A stretch of DNA of 64,000 nt from Ixodes scapularis (GCF_016920785.2 NW_024609857.1:4969328-5033327); one strand, 5' to 3'. Positions 21,390-34,140 are shown, counted from the first letter of the stretch. Notes: generated from the sequence alone by a model not told the origin. Numbers and translations are program-made.

Positions 21390-23785
21390 TTACTTCACCG
21401 TTCGCACCACCCGTTCGGCAAGTCGATTCGACTGTGTGAGATAAAGTGCAGTTCGGACGTGTGGCACACCGTTCTGGAACAGTTCTGGGATAGGGACACG
21501 AAATGATGTGAGCGCGAGCTCTCCATCCCTCGCTTCAAAGTCGGCCAGCAAGAAGCGCAATGCGTATCGCGCTCGTGATGTCAATAGTTCCTGCACTGCC
21601 AAGGGCACTGTAGTTGCGAGCCTTGCAGCTTGGTGGCGTCAACGCGTGACAATCTCGCCTAGTATTAACATCCGATGGCTGTACGCCCTATGGCCTATAC
21701 ATAGCTTCCCCGTAACATCATGTGCGGTCATGCCGGTATTTTATGTGCCACGAGAGATCGCTTCACCCTGTTAGTTTCACACCGCAGAAGTAATGGCTGG
21801 AGGGAACCAATAAGTAGAAATAACCGTCAGTACCCAGCAATGGCGTATGGTTGGCCTGACAGAGGTCCCCGTATCCTCAGATCAAGGTCCTTCCTAACGT
21901 CTGCAAAAAACGGCGATCTCGATGGTGTGGAATGCACGTTGCAGAAGCACTGTGGAGCTGAAAATGCCGCCGATGCCACAAGGGCAAGAACACAAGGTCG
22001 CTGCTTTGAAGCCTTCCTCCGGAGAACGATCGAGCGCTCGCGCTAGAAATGCCTGTCTCCAAGCCAGGAGCGCGGGCTAGCTCGCGCTTGTAGCTGTGGC
22101 TGCAGTCTCAGCTTATGAGCGTTCTCCGCCAATTCACATTCAGGACTACGTAACTCCACGAGAGAGTCCTACTGTCACGAACTGACGCTGATTCTTGGGA
22201 ACTCATGACGTGAAGGCATTCCAACGGAGCTTCACAGAACGCCACCAGAGGTAATATTGAAATATGTTTGTTTTAAAATTAGTTTTCTTGGACGTCTCTG
22301 CCTGCAACTCAGAAGCACTAGTCAAGTTTAGTGTCTTTGTGCTCCCGGCAGAAGATAGACCACACCTAAACGAAGAAAGAAAACTGCAAACATTTCGTTT
22401 CCGTACCCCTCTAAAGGGTTGTCCGGTGAAGGGAGTCACGTTGTCCGAAGCGGTACAGTATGGTAATCCAAAACGAGTAAATAATTCTCGCATTACTTCT
22501 ACGGTCTTTTCTCAAGTATAATGTTTTTCACCGGAACAGCCTCAATCCACTTAGAATCTGCTACAATTAGCAGCACATGTCCGTCGACTGGCCCCGCATA
22601 GTCGATTTGAATTCTTGACCACGGAATGGTCTCTTCTGGCCACGACAATGGCTGCCTTGAGGGCGGCATAGGTTAAGCTTGCTGGCAGTGATGACAGTCG
22701 TGGGCCATGTTCTCGATGTCACTATCCGTGTTTGGCCACCAACAAAGCGATCTGGCAAGGGACTTGATCGTAGCCATCCCAGAGTGGGCGTCGTGTAGCT
22801 CCAGCAGCACTGCTCGCCTTGCCTTCCGGGGAATTACCACCACACGTCCTCCCTCCACCGACATTTCCGCTCTACAGGTCCAGAAGGGTTCGAGAGTCGT
22901 AGCTTCTGGCTGAGTTGGCCATCTTTCCAATATAGTCGTTCAAAGTTAATTCAGATCCGTGTCCGCAGCTGTCAAATCCGCGAGTTGTTTCACCGAAAGT
23001 GGTCCTCTTTCCAGTTTCTCCATGGAGGCCACTTGCCCTCTTAGCATGTCGACGGTACCGCTGCACTTCCCAGCCCTGTGGCGTATGTTGTATATGTATC
23101 CACACAATGTCAGAGCCCACGTCTGGATCCTGCTAGCCGCTTTCGCTGAGATAGCTTTGCCTTCCCCGAAGAATCCAACGAGAGGCTCTTTACCCGTCAC
23201 CAGTGTCAATTGTCTCCCCAGGAGGTAATCTCTTAATTTGGTGACACCAAAGTTTAAGGCAATAGCTTCCTTTTCGAGATGCGAGTAGTTGTTTTAGCGG
23301 GCGATCAGGTCCTGGAGCGGAACGCAATCATCCCTGGGACACCGTCGATCCGATGAGAAAGCACGGCTGCCACGTCATACGGCGAGGCATTGCACTCCAG
23401 CTGTACTTCTTTCGATGGGTTGAAGTGAGCCAAAAATCCGCTGTTCTGGATTGCGTTCTTTGCTTCTGTTTCTTGGGCCGCGTCCCACTGCCACTTCGCA
23501 TTCCGTTCGAGTAGGTCCTACAAGTGGTTGAGTGCGGTAGACATACGGGGAATTAAGCTCCTAAAATACGTGAAGAATCCAAGAAATTAGCTTAGCTCTT
23601 GCACATTTTTTGGTGTGGGCGTTTGATTCCTCGATGGCCTTTAGCTTCCGCTCTTCAGGATTGAGCCCATCACGTTCAACTCGGTGTCCGAGATAGCTAG
23701 GTTGCCTCTTGCCTTTGGAATCCGCACTTGTCTTCTTAAGGTGATACTGAACCAAGGAATTTAGTGTCAATAATAAGTGGCGCAC
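21390..23785 (-). mobile_element. Ty3/Gypsy pol remnant
   Basis: Read right to left on the - strand. Reverse transcriptase tail YLGHRVERDGLNPEERKLKAI lies in 23561-23785. RNase H/tether motif GFFGEGKAISAKAASRIQTW lies in 22946-23209. The integrase zinc finger (LHDAHSGMATIKSLAR, WWPNTDSDIE, CHHCQ) lies in 22673-22930. Integrase core pieces IDYAGPVDGH, FTRFGLPYCTASDN and, about 0.9 kb further, QSNRLAERVVRTVK lie at 22430-22660 and 21390-21460. Order and motifs are those of Ty3/Gypsy pol. Multiple frameshifts and a gap in the integrase show long decay. LTRs were not found. Confidence 0.75.
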
Positions 23786-25013
23786 GTTCTTTCCACGAGC
23801 CAGCAGCCGCCGGTGTGCGCGAGCACACGCAACGAAAAGGACATCAACAACCCGGGAAACTCCGTCCCCGGCTCCGCCGCGTGCACCTGCGGAACTCTCA
23901 TGCTAAGAGCACGAAGCCTCCGTGCCTCCGCCACGGAGGAGAACGGCGCCACGAGGCGTCAAAAAGGGATGACGTGTGTCTCACGTGATGCGCGCACCGC
24001 GGAGGAAAGGGGCGGATTTCTCCTTCGTGTGGATACCCCGTAAAGGGGTATCCACACGAAGGAGAACTCCGCGGACGGATGTCGTGACGTCAACATCCCG
24101 GGAAACTCCGTCCCCGGCTCCGCCGCGTGCACTTGCGGAGCTTTCGTGCTTTCAGCACAAAGACTCCGCGCCTCCGCCACGGAGGAGAACGGCGCCACGA
24201 GGCGTCAAAAAGGGATGACGTGTGTCTCACGTGATGCGCGCACCGCGGAGGAAAGGGGCGGATTTCTCCTTCGTGTGGATACCCCGTAAAGGGGTATCCA
24301 CCCGAAGGAGAACTCCGCGGACGGATGTCGTGACGTCAACATCCCGGGAAACTCCGTCCCCGGCTCCGCCGCGTGCACTTGCGGAGCTTTCGTGCTTTCA
24401 GCACAAAGCCTCCGCGCCTCCGCCACGGAGGAGAACGGCGCCACGAGGCGTCAAAAAGGGATGACGTGTGTCTCACGTGATGCGCGCACCGCGGAGGAAA
24501 GGGGCGGATTTCTCCTTCGTGTGGATCCCCCTTAAAGGGGTATCCACCCGAAGGAGAACTCCGCGGACGGATGTCGTGACGTCAACATCCCAGGAAACTC
24601 CGTCCCAGGGTCCGCCGCGTGCACTTGCGGAGCTTTCATGCTGTCGGCACAAAGCCTCCGCCCCTCCGCCACGGAGGAGAACGCGCCGCGAGGCGTCGAA
24701 AAGGGATGACGTATGTCTCACGTGATGCGCGATCCGCGGAGGAAAGTGGCGGATTTCTCCTTCGTGTGGAAGGGGTATCCACACGAAGGAGAAATCCGCC
24801 ACTTTCCTCCGCGGATCGCGCATCACGTGAGACATACGTCATCCCTTTTCGACGCCTCGCGGCGCGTTCTCCTCCGTGACGGAGGGGCGGAGGCTTTGTG
24901 CCGACAGCACGAAAGCTCCGCAAGTGCACGCGGCGGAGCCGGGGACGGAGTTTCCCGGGATGCTGACGTCACGACATCCGTCCGCGGAGTTCTCCTTCGT
25001 GTGGATACGGGCC
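23786..25013. repeat. 246-bp tandem units closing into a large palindrome
   Basis: Units repeat with a 246-bp period: corresponding positions are at 23976, 24222 and 24468. Each carries CCGCGTGCACTTGCGGAGCT or a close variant, GGAGGAGAACGGCGCC, and GGATGACGTGTGTCTCACGTGATGCGCG. Between units is a hairpin, e.g. TCTCCTTCGTGTGGATACC facing its complement at 24022-24066. At about 24770 orientation flips, and 24777-25013 repeats a unit in reverse. One end lies against the Gypsy remnant, the other against a Penelope-like fragment. No real protein is encoded. Confidence 0.75.
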
Positions 25014-25250
25014 GAGGCGATCTGGCACCTGGAGAGGTCCCTGGTTCGATACCAGGACCAGGCAGATTTTTTTTTATTTTCGGTCGCGCACCAGTTACCC
25101 AGCTGTGTGTGGAAATTTGTGTTTGTCCTTTGTCCCCCTTGTTCCCCTTCTCCAGGGATTTTTTTCATCACTCTAGCCACGCTTATCAAATAGTACCCCG
25201 ACGTTTCAGGACCGTCCCATTTGTTTATCAGGGACGTCTGCCCTCTACAT
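25014..25250 (-). mobile_element. Penelope-like terminal fragment with decayed hammerhead core
   Basis: A tRNA-like T arm (CCTGG-TTCGATA-CCAGG near 25040) is followed by about 110 bp (25056-25165) shared with 51266-51371, which there lies next to a Penelope-like coding remnant. On the - strand, 25240 to 25196 reads CCCTGATAA ... GAAACGTCGGGG. This is the hammerhead pattern of Penelope-like terminal repeats, with a 2-bp helix III (AC/GT), cleavage triplet GTC and helix I GGG/CCC, but CTGATAA replaces CTGANGA. I interpret it as an old terminal repeat. Confidence 0.45.
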
Positions 25251-26190
25251 CCTTGTGTGCAAATCCCCACCGGCCCTCACTCGTGAGCAAGGGACGGTCC
25301 CGATACGTTAAAGAACTATTTAATGAACTTGCTAAGAGTTCGCAATCTTTGTCTGATCTAACCTGGCAGGGAGCTGCCGAACTTTTACCTTCAAATGAAG
25401 AGAGGAGTTTGTATACACTAAGCATCAAGTGCCTAGAAAGAATGATGCAGCTCTAAAGATAAAACTGGCTTGTCATAAGTTCATAGGCGTATGCAACGTA
25501 AGGAATATCAATGTATTCGGTGTAAGATAATTTAAGGGTTGACGCATCAAAGCCTTTTCAGACAAGTCGTTAATTCCACGCGTTTAAAATCACTTAACCA
25601 GATGGGAAATTTTCATGAACTCCCCGTTCTTTCTTCAATGTTCATATTGCGCAAGGCGCAGCAAGCTCTTTGTACATGACTCTCGTAGATTGCCGACATT
25701 TGATTGCGAAGAGCGGTGCCCAAATTGTATTTGGGGCTCTATTTGAAATACTCAATATGAAGTATTTATGATGCAGTTGACAAATACATTCCCCAAGATT
25801 GTAACTAAAAACGAAATGGAAAATACTCAAAGTATTTTTAGATACGTATTTGAAATATTGCCCATCCCTTCCTGACCCGATATGTAAAGCTCAGGGAGGC
25901 GTATTTTCGAAGCGACCGCCAATGGCTTCCGCTCTGCGCACCTAAATGACGGCATCCGCAAGAGCGGAATGAAGCGCCGGTATCTGTAGTTTTCTATTTG
26001 TATTTCTATGTCATTCGGACGGGCGGCAGAGACAAAAGGTGAACAAAACCACCGGACAAAGGTGTTTTTGCCTTTGACTGCGACCGACTGTGTTACAACC
26101 GGGTGTTAAGGCGGCCCGCTTACGACCGGTTTCGCTGCTGCGGTCGTAAGTAGTCCCAGGCCGAGTACAAACCGAGTCGGCCACAGCCAG
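25251..26190. other. Intronic stretch
   Basis: AT-rich, with several GTATTTGAAATA-type motifs between 25740 and 25860 that may be an old MITE. No coding DNA recognised before the RhoGAP exon at 26191. Confidence 0.35.
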
Positions 26191-26327
26191 AGGCGCTTTT
26201 GGACGACCCGGGTTTCTCGCTCGCAGAGAGCCTGCTGTGCGGGGCGTCGCTGGCCACGCTGCTCGAGCAGGATGCCCACCGGCACGTGCGCGCCGATCAC
26301 CACCAGGTGCCGCTGGTTCTCAGGGAG
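26191..26327 (+). CDS. RhoGAP gene, exon 2 of 6 seen (start of GAP domain)
   Basis: The acceptor is GCCACAGCCAG and the donor GGGAG/GTGAGT. The exon is 137 nt, entering in phase 1 and leaving in phase 0. With the G left by the previous exon the first codon is GAG. It encodes a spacer with DDPGFSLAESLL and then SLATLLEQD and VPLVLRE. LTALLEQD followed by VPL(I/V) is the standard entry into the RhoGAP fold in ARHGAP18/28/40, so the fit is good. The AG at 26185-26186 is rejected because it breaks phase. The acceptor has a weak pyrimidine tract. Confidence 0.8.
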
Positions 26328-26817
26328 GTGAGTGCACGCGCCCGCCATCGGGCTCAGATCCCATCTCACGGAGCGAGCTGAGATGGCCTGCCAATGGGAA
26401 CGGAGACTGGTCTGCTATCCAGCGCTATTCGCAGACGGACAGAAAACGAGAAAACGCCGTCGTTCCCTAAGACACCGGAAAGTAAGTGTGTCGTCCGCTA
26501 CGAAGAGTGTGCCGCGGCCAGGTGAGATCGGTTACGGGCTGAAATCGTCCGCTCTTTTACGTTAGAAGACACTGTCAACCTGCACTCCTATTTCAACTCT
26601 CAAGTCGGTCCGCTGCCGTACACAATCTGACATGGATCGGTGGATGGGAGCGCTGAAGCCTAAAAGGCACCAGCGACGTTCTCATCAAAAGAATGTCTGA
26701 CTCGCGAACGGACCCAACATTTCTGATTAGTCGACTACGCGCCGCCAGCGAAAAGCTGTGACATCACGCCCAATCAGCGATTGAGAATTTTCGCTCACCT
26801 TGACCGAAATCGAACCC
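26328..26817. other. Intronic stretch
   Basis: No recognised feature; GC-rich near the exon, then ordinary intron. Confidence 0.35.
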
Positions 26818-27010
26818 TAGTTGGTTTCATCCCCTGCCCGTTTCGTTTGGATGAGCGTCGTATACCGGCGTGCGGTCGTGTATCACAACTGCGTGGTGCG
26901 CGTTAAATTCCCCAGGCTAGCTAATGCACTACTAAATTTCTCAGCCGAGAGACGCCCATTGGGGCTGACTAACTTCCGGCTGTCTAAACATACATGCGAC
27001 GTAGCGGACT
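26818..27010 (+). mobile_element. SINE body, 5' truncated
   Basis: A diverged copy of the SINE at 1180-1470. It shares CCTGCCCGTTTCG, GGATGAGC, GTGCGGTCGTGTATCAC and CCCCAGGCTAGC in the same order. The tRNA-like head is nearly gone; only GGTTTCATCC remains of the B box. Confidence 0.6.
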
Positions 27011-27394
27011 CCAGGCACGGAACATAGCTCGAAAGTGTGACACTGGAGCGGATATCGAGGTTTGGGCTGACGGTAGATTCACGGCATCCGTCCAGAGCTG
27101 CAGAACTACGCGTCTTTTGGCTTTCTTCTTGGAGTCAGACGCCATTTAAACCAATTCAGGAACACTGCAGGACAAGGTACTGTATAGTCCAAGCTACGGG
27201 GACTGGTCCCGCATCATGAGCGCCGATCAAAGCTTTTATTGCGCACACTCGTCTATTTCGTGTCGTAGCCCATACCCGTCAGAGCCCCTGTTAGGGGTGA
27301 ACAATAGTAGTAAATAAACAAATTCGGCAGAGAAGACTGCTAAGGTGTAGGATTGCGAAAGCATTCTTCCCGCGACGCTCCGGCGGTGACATCA

Positions 27395-27581
27395 AGGCCT
27401 GTTCACACATACAGCGGAGCGCTACAAGCATAGCGCTAACCTCGCGCTTAGCGCGTGCTGACGGCAGCGTTCACCAGCTTTGTATTGCACCGTCAAAACT
27501 TTTGCTCATAGCAGACGGTAAGTAGCTGACGACACGAGTGGAGCGCTACATCAGCGCTTCGCTGCATGTGAGAACCGGCCT
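27395..27581. mobile_element. MITE, AGGCCTGTTCACAC type
   Basis: The ends are imperfect inverted repeats, AGGCCTGTTCACACATACAG and, inward from the right, AGGCCGGTTCTCACATGCAG. GCGCTACA and TGTAGCGC-type motifs lie inside. Flanks are ATCA on the left and TTCA on the right, so the duplication is TCA or a mutated 4-bp site. Terminal sequence resembles the TTAA-flanked element at 2058-2224. Confidence 0.5.
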
Positions 27582-27593
27582 TCAGGCTCCCCG

Positions 27594-30500
27594 TTGCTGT
27601 GCTTTTCTTTGTGTTTTATTTCTGAGGCTCGTGCTTGATGAGGTATTGCTGTGACCATGTTTTGAGCACAACGCCGCCGCTTTTTCGCCTAATGGGACAA
27701 GTGAAGCCTTAATCAATGAAAGTCATTTCCGTGTTTGGCAACCATTCGCGACACGCCGGCGCAACAAGGTGTCTTCCGCGCGGTTCTTCCTTTTCGGGTT
27801 TTGTATTTTCGTTTTCAAATCGAGGTTCGGGCGAATAGCGGTTTTTTTCCTCCTTCGCCAATATCCGAATGCGAAAGGGTTTTCACACGCAGTAAACAAG
27901 AAGGTGTACACAGTACGACGCATTTACGAGTCTGACACGGTGCCGCCGAGTCCTTTCACGTGCCTGTTTATCCTCGATCAACGAGTTTAGCCAGCCGGAG
28001 GTTTCTAGTTTTGGACTTATCGTGACGTAGCAAATGAAAATATTATTTAACGGGGAGAGACCTCGCATTCGATCTTCTTCGCAAAGCGACTACTACTGCT
28101 ACAAGCCGTGTTTTTCGTACACGTTAAAAGGAAGCAAGGTGTGGCTGTTGTACCTTGAGTCTCCGTGAACGTGAAATGAGAAGAGAACCAATCTCCACCG
28201 TCTTTCTTCCGAACGAAACATTGCGTCACCGATTGGCCTGAAGCCAGATTCACGCAACGCCCTTACGACGAATTAGAAGCGCGCCTGACTGTTTCCGGTG
28301 GGGCGCCCTGCATGATGCGGAGGAGAGGCAGCTTCCGGTCGACGCTTCCACCAGCCACGCACTGCCAACATGGACAGGTGACCGGCACGTCTGGACTTTG
28401 ATAGGACAGAGTTTGAGGAGATCGTTCCGATGACTCCGATAACGATACTCTCCGCCTTTGCGCATGCATCGTCTATCGGAACGATCGACTAGAACATGAT
28501 GAGGCGCGCTTCGTGCGCGCACTTTTTGAATTGCCGACAAACATTAAAAAAAGTATCGCTAAATATCTCGAACACTATTGCACTTTTATAAACCGGTCTA
28601 ACCATTATACGTAGTTGGCTTTAAAACTGCAGTGGGAGCATCGCTCATAAAGGCAATACTTAAAAAATCCATTAAGCATTGTGCGTGAATCGGCCGACGG
28701 ATCCTGATATAGATTGTTCCGTCTAACGCCCGCCGAGCCCGTTAAGGCGGTGAAAACAGCACTCGTGTAAGACTCAACCACCTTTAAGAAAAAAAAATGT
28801 TACGTGTAGAAATAAGCACCCTACATATAAACGCCGCTTTGATTGCCTTCGAAACATGTGATACCAATTTTTTTTTTGTTACGTGTTTTTTTTACTCCGG
28901 CATGACGGTACTAGAAACTTAAATATGTGTCCAGCTAGAGCACCTTTTGGCAGTACGCGATGTCGATCCAAACTTCTTCTGCCGTACGTGACGTCAGCGT
29001 CAAGCTGCGATCGTCTAGTGGCTCGAGAGTTCATACGATCGGTCGCGAAAGATCGGCCCCGAAGCGGGTACCACGCAGCCCAGCAGCGAGGTTCCAGCGC
29101 TTCGACCGAACGCTTCGCTCCCAGTCTGAACGTACGTGGTTCTTGCTGACACGCTTGCATCTGGGGCTTGGGCTCCCTCCCGCATCCCCGAGACCGCCAA
29201 CAACGCCGCGGCAATTTGTCTCCACGCGTGCCGCCTCAAACGAGCCATGCGGTCCGCCTCCTTCTAGCGACGATGAACGTTGACTCGGTATCGATAGCGC
29301 TTGTAGCAGTCGATCGAGGCGCTTCTCCTGGCCTCAGCAAAGCTGGTCATTCGGGCCCGTTTAAATTCAGCACGTTATTTCATTTAGTGACCTCAAATCG
29401 CTCGAAGGCATTACAGGAGGGGGCAGGAGACAAGGTGACTGTATATTCTAATAGGAAATACACGCGAATGAGAGAAAGACAGAACATGAGCACGTTATTT
29501 CATTTCACCGTATCGACACTGTACGGACAGACTAAAGAAGCGTTGCCGGCCGCCCGCCTACGTTTGTTGAGAAGGTGCTCCGAAGCCTGCCAAGCTCTCC
29601 GCTGTTCGTGTTGCCACGCTGTCACCATTGCAAGAGCCCGCGGGGGAGCCTGCGGGACACCGGGAGTTGTCGTTTTACCCTACGAGTGCTCTTCCTCTCT
29701 CACTTGAGAAAGCGTTCGTGGATAGCCTCCACTTCTTGCTATGTGCGTAACTTGGGAAATTCCTAGCCAGCTTGTCGTAGTTTGAGCCACCCAATGAGCC
29801 ACGCTTAGAGTATCGGCACTTGGTTCCCCACCCTGCTAGTGGGCGCCGCCATCTTGGTGCTTAGTGCAGAGCAGGCGCAACTGTCGATCGTCACAATTAA
29901 AAAATGCGCCTTCCTCAGCTCTAGAGACGGTGTTAGGAAGCTCAGTTGATATTGTTTTGCTCTGTCGCGAATCGTTTTCACATTTTCGAAGTACGGAAAA
30001 GCGCTTGCTGCGATTCCAGATAAAGCTTCAGATAGCCGGCAACCATGATCCTAAGCACCAAGATGGCGCAAGTGCGGTTACTCTGAAGTGCAGCTAATGT
30101 TGTGGCTCTAGTCGTAGACTAAGAAGCTCTTTGTGAATCGAACCTGCAGACTTGGCTAATAAATCGGTCAGCGAGAAACTTGTTCATTGTTTATACTCTC
30201 GTTTTACGGCCGACCATCTGGTAAATGTCGATTAGCTTCTGAGAAGGACCTCGCTAAGCGTCCAACTCGATTGTTCCTATCAAAGGGCATACTTGGGCTA
30301 TTCGTGATTTCATTGTATAGAGGATAAACGCGGTCAGAAGACGGCGGGTCCATTAAACGCCACAGAGCGCTCTGTGGTCTTCGTCGTCCTTTTAACTTGT
30401 CCGTCGTCTTTTTAGCCTTTTGATCTGTGGTCTGTGGAACGGCATCTGTGCCATACCAATGGCGGCCTTCTAGTGACTGATAAACGAAGACGTTGAAAAT

Positions 30501-32184
30501 GCTCCTAAGCGGATCTTGCGAGGCCTGTACCTTCGGGGGGTCGGTACGACGCGACGTAGGAATGGAACGCAAGAGCTACGTAAGCGTTTCTATCTAATAA
30601 CTCAGATTCAGTCAATCTGTGGGCGGCACACAATCGGCTTTAAAGCACTTTGGTGTATAGAATTTTCTCGAGGCATCCGATTGGGTTGGAGATTTGTTCT
30701 GAATGCAGGTTCTTGGTCACCATCGAACTGAATGCGATCGAGAAAGAACTCACACTGAACAGTTCTTCGCGTGCCGTTGACTCGCTAAAGTGGCGGTACC
30801 GGCACAAGTTCATTTCCGCCATCGATATGGCAAAACCTAAACTGCTTTACGAACCACCAGATGGCACTGAATTTCTGAAAGGGCCTATACGGGACAACAG
30901 GGGGTCGCTTGTTCCCGGCCAGAGCCATCAGTGCTGGGAGAGTTCTTTTGAAAAGGCCGACAGTCTGGCAACCAAAACCCCGCCATATCGTAGCTCGCGA
31001 CCCACTCTGGATTCTCCGTGTCTGCAGTGACGTGTCATTGCACCGTCAACGCTCTTTCCACCGAATCAGTTTTGACAAATTATCCAAACACCAAGGAGAA
31101 TGCTGGGAAAGTAAGTACAGGCGCTGCTCGCGCTCGCCTTCCCCGCATCGAAGATTCCAAGGAAATGACCGAAATAAACCGCTGGTGATCAGGCGTGCGA
31201 TTTGTTCGAGGTTTTCGCTTTCGAACAGTTGGCAGCACGCGCAGCGCGTGGAACCAACCCCACTCGCGCACGCTCCTCGGTAACAAAGGCTCTGTTGCTC
31301 ACACTTCCCTATCTGCAAACATCTCCGCAAATATTGCCGTCTTATACGTTCCCGTTTTTTGTCTAGAAAATTACTTTTCGATATTCCCACCGCCGCCACT
31401 ACACCGCGGAAAGCGCTTGCTATGCAGAAACTGCTAACACGTGCTTTACAATGCCCGACCCCTCTTCATTGAGAAACCATGTTTTGGGGGGAAACAAGCG
31501 GGAGGAAGCTTATTTGTAAATATTGCGATTGGGTATTGATAAAAAGTTGGCGGTGTTTGAACGTATCGAACAATTACAGGCGTAACAGAATGCCTATGAA
31601 CGAGAAATGTTTCCCTAACGCTACTTGAGACCGCGACTTTAAGTGGCTCGCTTAGAGTGGAGTTGCGGAACGAAAACGAATCTCCATATTGGTTTATCGC
31701 GAGGTCGGCTTATTCTAGCTGTCACCAGCTCTCTCGGTATACACGGCTCTGTTCCTGGCGAGTTACCAGCTCGATGGTGCGAATGGCTCGCGCCAGCAAA
31801 TCATAAAAAGAAAACATACGCGGTGATTTTAGGCTACCTGCTCGACGCACAATGTGACCCATTGGAGAGCGCGGTAAAATGTTAGTTTTGGCATAACCTT
31901 CGTTTTTGTTCTATTTTGAGAGGTAGTGACTAGCACGCAGGGAAGAGTCAAGCAACTCGAATACGCGCTTACTTTGGCTAGCTCGGAAAACCCCTTTGAT
32001 AGTCGTCCAAGCAAACTCGGGAGGCCTACCCAAACGGAGACATGGGAAATCACTCGAAAACGCCAACAATGCTCGTAAACACCCCAAGTTGTCCATAGGA
32101 GTTACGCGTGGAGCTAAAAGCAAACATCGTGTATTGCGTCTCCGGGGCTTGTCCGGAGCGTCGGAGGATGTGGTCCCTTTGCAG
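27594..32184. other. Long intronic stretch, one MITE fragment
   Basis: At 28408-28495 lies a fragment of the 9433-type MITE (GATCGTTCCGATGACTCC near 28420 and GGAACGATC near 28479). CACGTTATTTCATTT is present twice (near 29369 and 29489). Open frames at 29168-29707, 30650-31030 and 31046-31399 show no domain and overlap opposite-strand frames. I see no host exon here. Confidence 0.4.
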
Positions 32185-32262
32185 ATTCTGGACTTCCTGC
32201 GGCGGCACGGGCTCCGGGAAGAAGGCATCCTGCGGGTGTCCGGATCCGCCGTCAAGATGGAC
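32185..32262 (+). CDS. RhoGAP gene, exon 3 of 6 seen (arginine finger)
   Basis: A 78-nt, 26-codon exon after CCCTTTGCAG and before GTGAGT, phase 0 at both ends. It encodes ILDFLRRHGLREEGILRVSG, then SAVKMD. The arginine in GILRVSG is the catalytic arginine finger that RhoGAP domains insert into the GTPase active site, so the domain is not obviously dead. The surrounding open frame (31996-32469) runs through both splice sites, but only these 26 codons match the family and they join in phase with both neighbours. Confidence 0.9.
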
Positions 32263-33456
32263 GTGAGTCTCTTTTTCTCACCCCAGCCAAGTTTCGCGCC
32301 GCTTCCCCGACCCGCAACGGGGCTCGACGCCACGCACATACCATCGTCTTCCAACGTCAGTGATGACGGTGCGGCTTGCGCGTTGCGTCAATGGCCGAAA
32401 TCTCCACTAGATTGCGTGGCGGTCGGCGTAGCCGGTGGCTGCATCGCGCGCTCTCTCCAACGAGCTTGAGACGGCGGGAGAGGGGATCTCGTTTGTTTCG
32501 CAACAGTCGAATGTGCCGGTGCTGCGAGGGCCGAGGCGTTTCTATTTCAGCACCTTCCAGGGCGAGGCACCGTTCTGAGTTGGTCAAATTGCGTCCTATC
32601 GGACACGGACGATAAAGTGAGCGTATTTTTAGCGCAACTCGGTCAGCGCGCTATTTGCTTGGCGCTCTGTGTCGAGGCCTTGTGCGAGCCACTCGACGAA
32701 GAGGACGGCGTCTTGGAGGCGCTTCGAGCGGGGCGGCCGCGCGGTCCGTCTCGATCGCTGTCGGCTGCGTCCTCCGCGGCATCCGATTGGGGGGACAGCT
32801 CGCCCTTCATTCGCCGCGCTGCCCGCCTAGATAAATGGAGCGTCTCACGGACAGTTTGGCCGAGTCTCTCGGTTCTTAAGGTCGATTAGCGCGATGCACC
32901 TTGTCGGCGAGTCTCGTGTCGCGAAACTGGCTTTCGGGAAAAAGATGATAACGCGACCGAAAGAGTGACGCGCCTCCGAAAAAGGTTGCGCTCGCTCTTC
33001 GCTTCTGGAGCGAAATGTCACTGAGAGCTCACCGAGGCCTGTCGGTCACCCGAAGGAGAACGCAGCCAACGGCCGCTCGACTTCGCTGTGACGTCGGACC
33101 TTCGAGGCGGAGAGGTTTCCGAGGAGGCTGAGGTTTGGGCCGATTCCGTATCTGAACCAAAATGGCCAAATCCGAAAAGAAGAAGCAAACATGGCGGCGA
33201 GGCGGAGAAGCCGTGCGTACGGGCGGTAGGCGGGTTGGTGCAGTTGGTGGCGCGGTGCAGATTCCTTCAGTCGCGACGAGTGCAAACACTGCATATAAAC
33301 CTGATCACTGGGTTGAACAGATCTTTTAGCGGTGCGAGAATGCCCGAAATACTTGCAGATCATCCGCCTGTTCTTTGACGTTCGCGGTCTTTTCCCGGTT
33401 TGGCAGGCCTTGTAGACCGAGTGGGCCGAATCCGACCAAGTTTATCGAGTGGTATT
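32263..33456. other. Start of the 17.4-kb intron
   Basis: GC-rich, with open frames on both strands but no domain. No repeat boundary identified before the LINE fragment. Confidence 0.35.
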
Positions 33457-34140
33457 AATTAATTCAGTCATTCATCATTCATTCACCGTACCCTTAAAGG
33501 TCCCATCAGGGACGTTATATAAGGGGGGGGGGGGATGCGTGGTAAATGCAAAAGATCAACGCATGAAGAAGCAGGTGGCTCACAGCTACAGTGCTGGTAA
33601 GTAATAGAAACTATGTTAAAACAATTGTGTGCGAAATAAAACTGGAACATAACTACACTAGCAAAAGAGAGCGATCGAAGCATTGCAGAACAAGACGGGG
33701 TCCCCTATGGCTACGATGTCAGATGGCAGGTCATTCCAGTCTGTGATGGTCTGCGGGAAAAAAAAGGTCGGTTGAAGTAGTTGGTGCGGCCGGTGATCCG
33801 AGATACCTGACATGAGTGGTTTAGTCGTGACGATGCTCTTTTAGTAGGCAGTAGGAGTGAGTTACGAAGTATTGGATTATAAGAGAAAATTTTATGAAAT
33901 AGGGTTAAGCACAGTATCTTACGGCACGACTTCAAAGTTGGAATGTCCAGCTGGCGTTTCAGCGCAGAGACACTAGTTGTTCGGTCATCATCATTAAGAA
34001 TCAATCTGGCCGCGCCATTTTGGACTGACTCAAGATGATTGATGAGATAAATTTGACGGGGGCTCCAAATTGCTGCTGCATGCCTCAATTTTGGTGGAAC
34101 GCAAGTCTCGTATGCCATTTTCCGGAGATGAGAAGGTTCC
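33457..34140 (-). mobile_element. 5'-truncated LINE, 3' end of ORF2
   Basis: The - frame 33711-34118 encodes AAAIWSPRQIYLINHLESVQ, ARLILNDDDRTTSV, SCRKILCLTLFHKIFSYN and FFSRRPSQTGM. These match the C-terminal region after the reverse transcriptase in CR1/Jockey-like LINEs (A.W.P......LE.VQ..A.R.I..). The 3' end runs toward ATGAATGA-type repeats at 33457-33487, as expected for CR1-like tails. Truncation at the 5' side removed endonuclease and polymerase. It is a different lineage from the LINE at 16433-20860. Confidence 0.7.

Noticed and set aside
24713..25456. 247-codon + frame across the palindromic repeat
   Set aside because: Most of it is the 246-bp repeat read in an arbitrary frame, then a PLE-like terminal fragment; no domain.
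32143..32184. Extending RhoGAP exon 3 upstream in the open frame (EDVVPLQ before ILDFL)
   Set aside because: Exon 2 already ends with VPLVLRE and joins in phase at 32185. The extension would duplicate the VPL motif and skip the clear CCCTTTGCAG acceptor.
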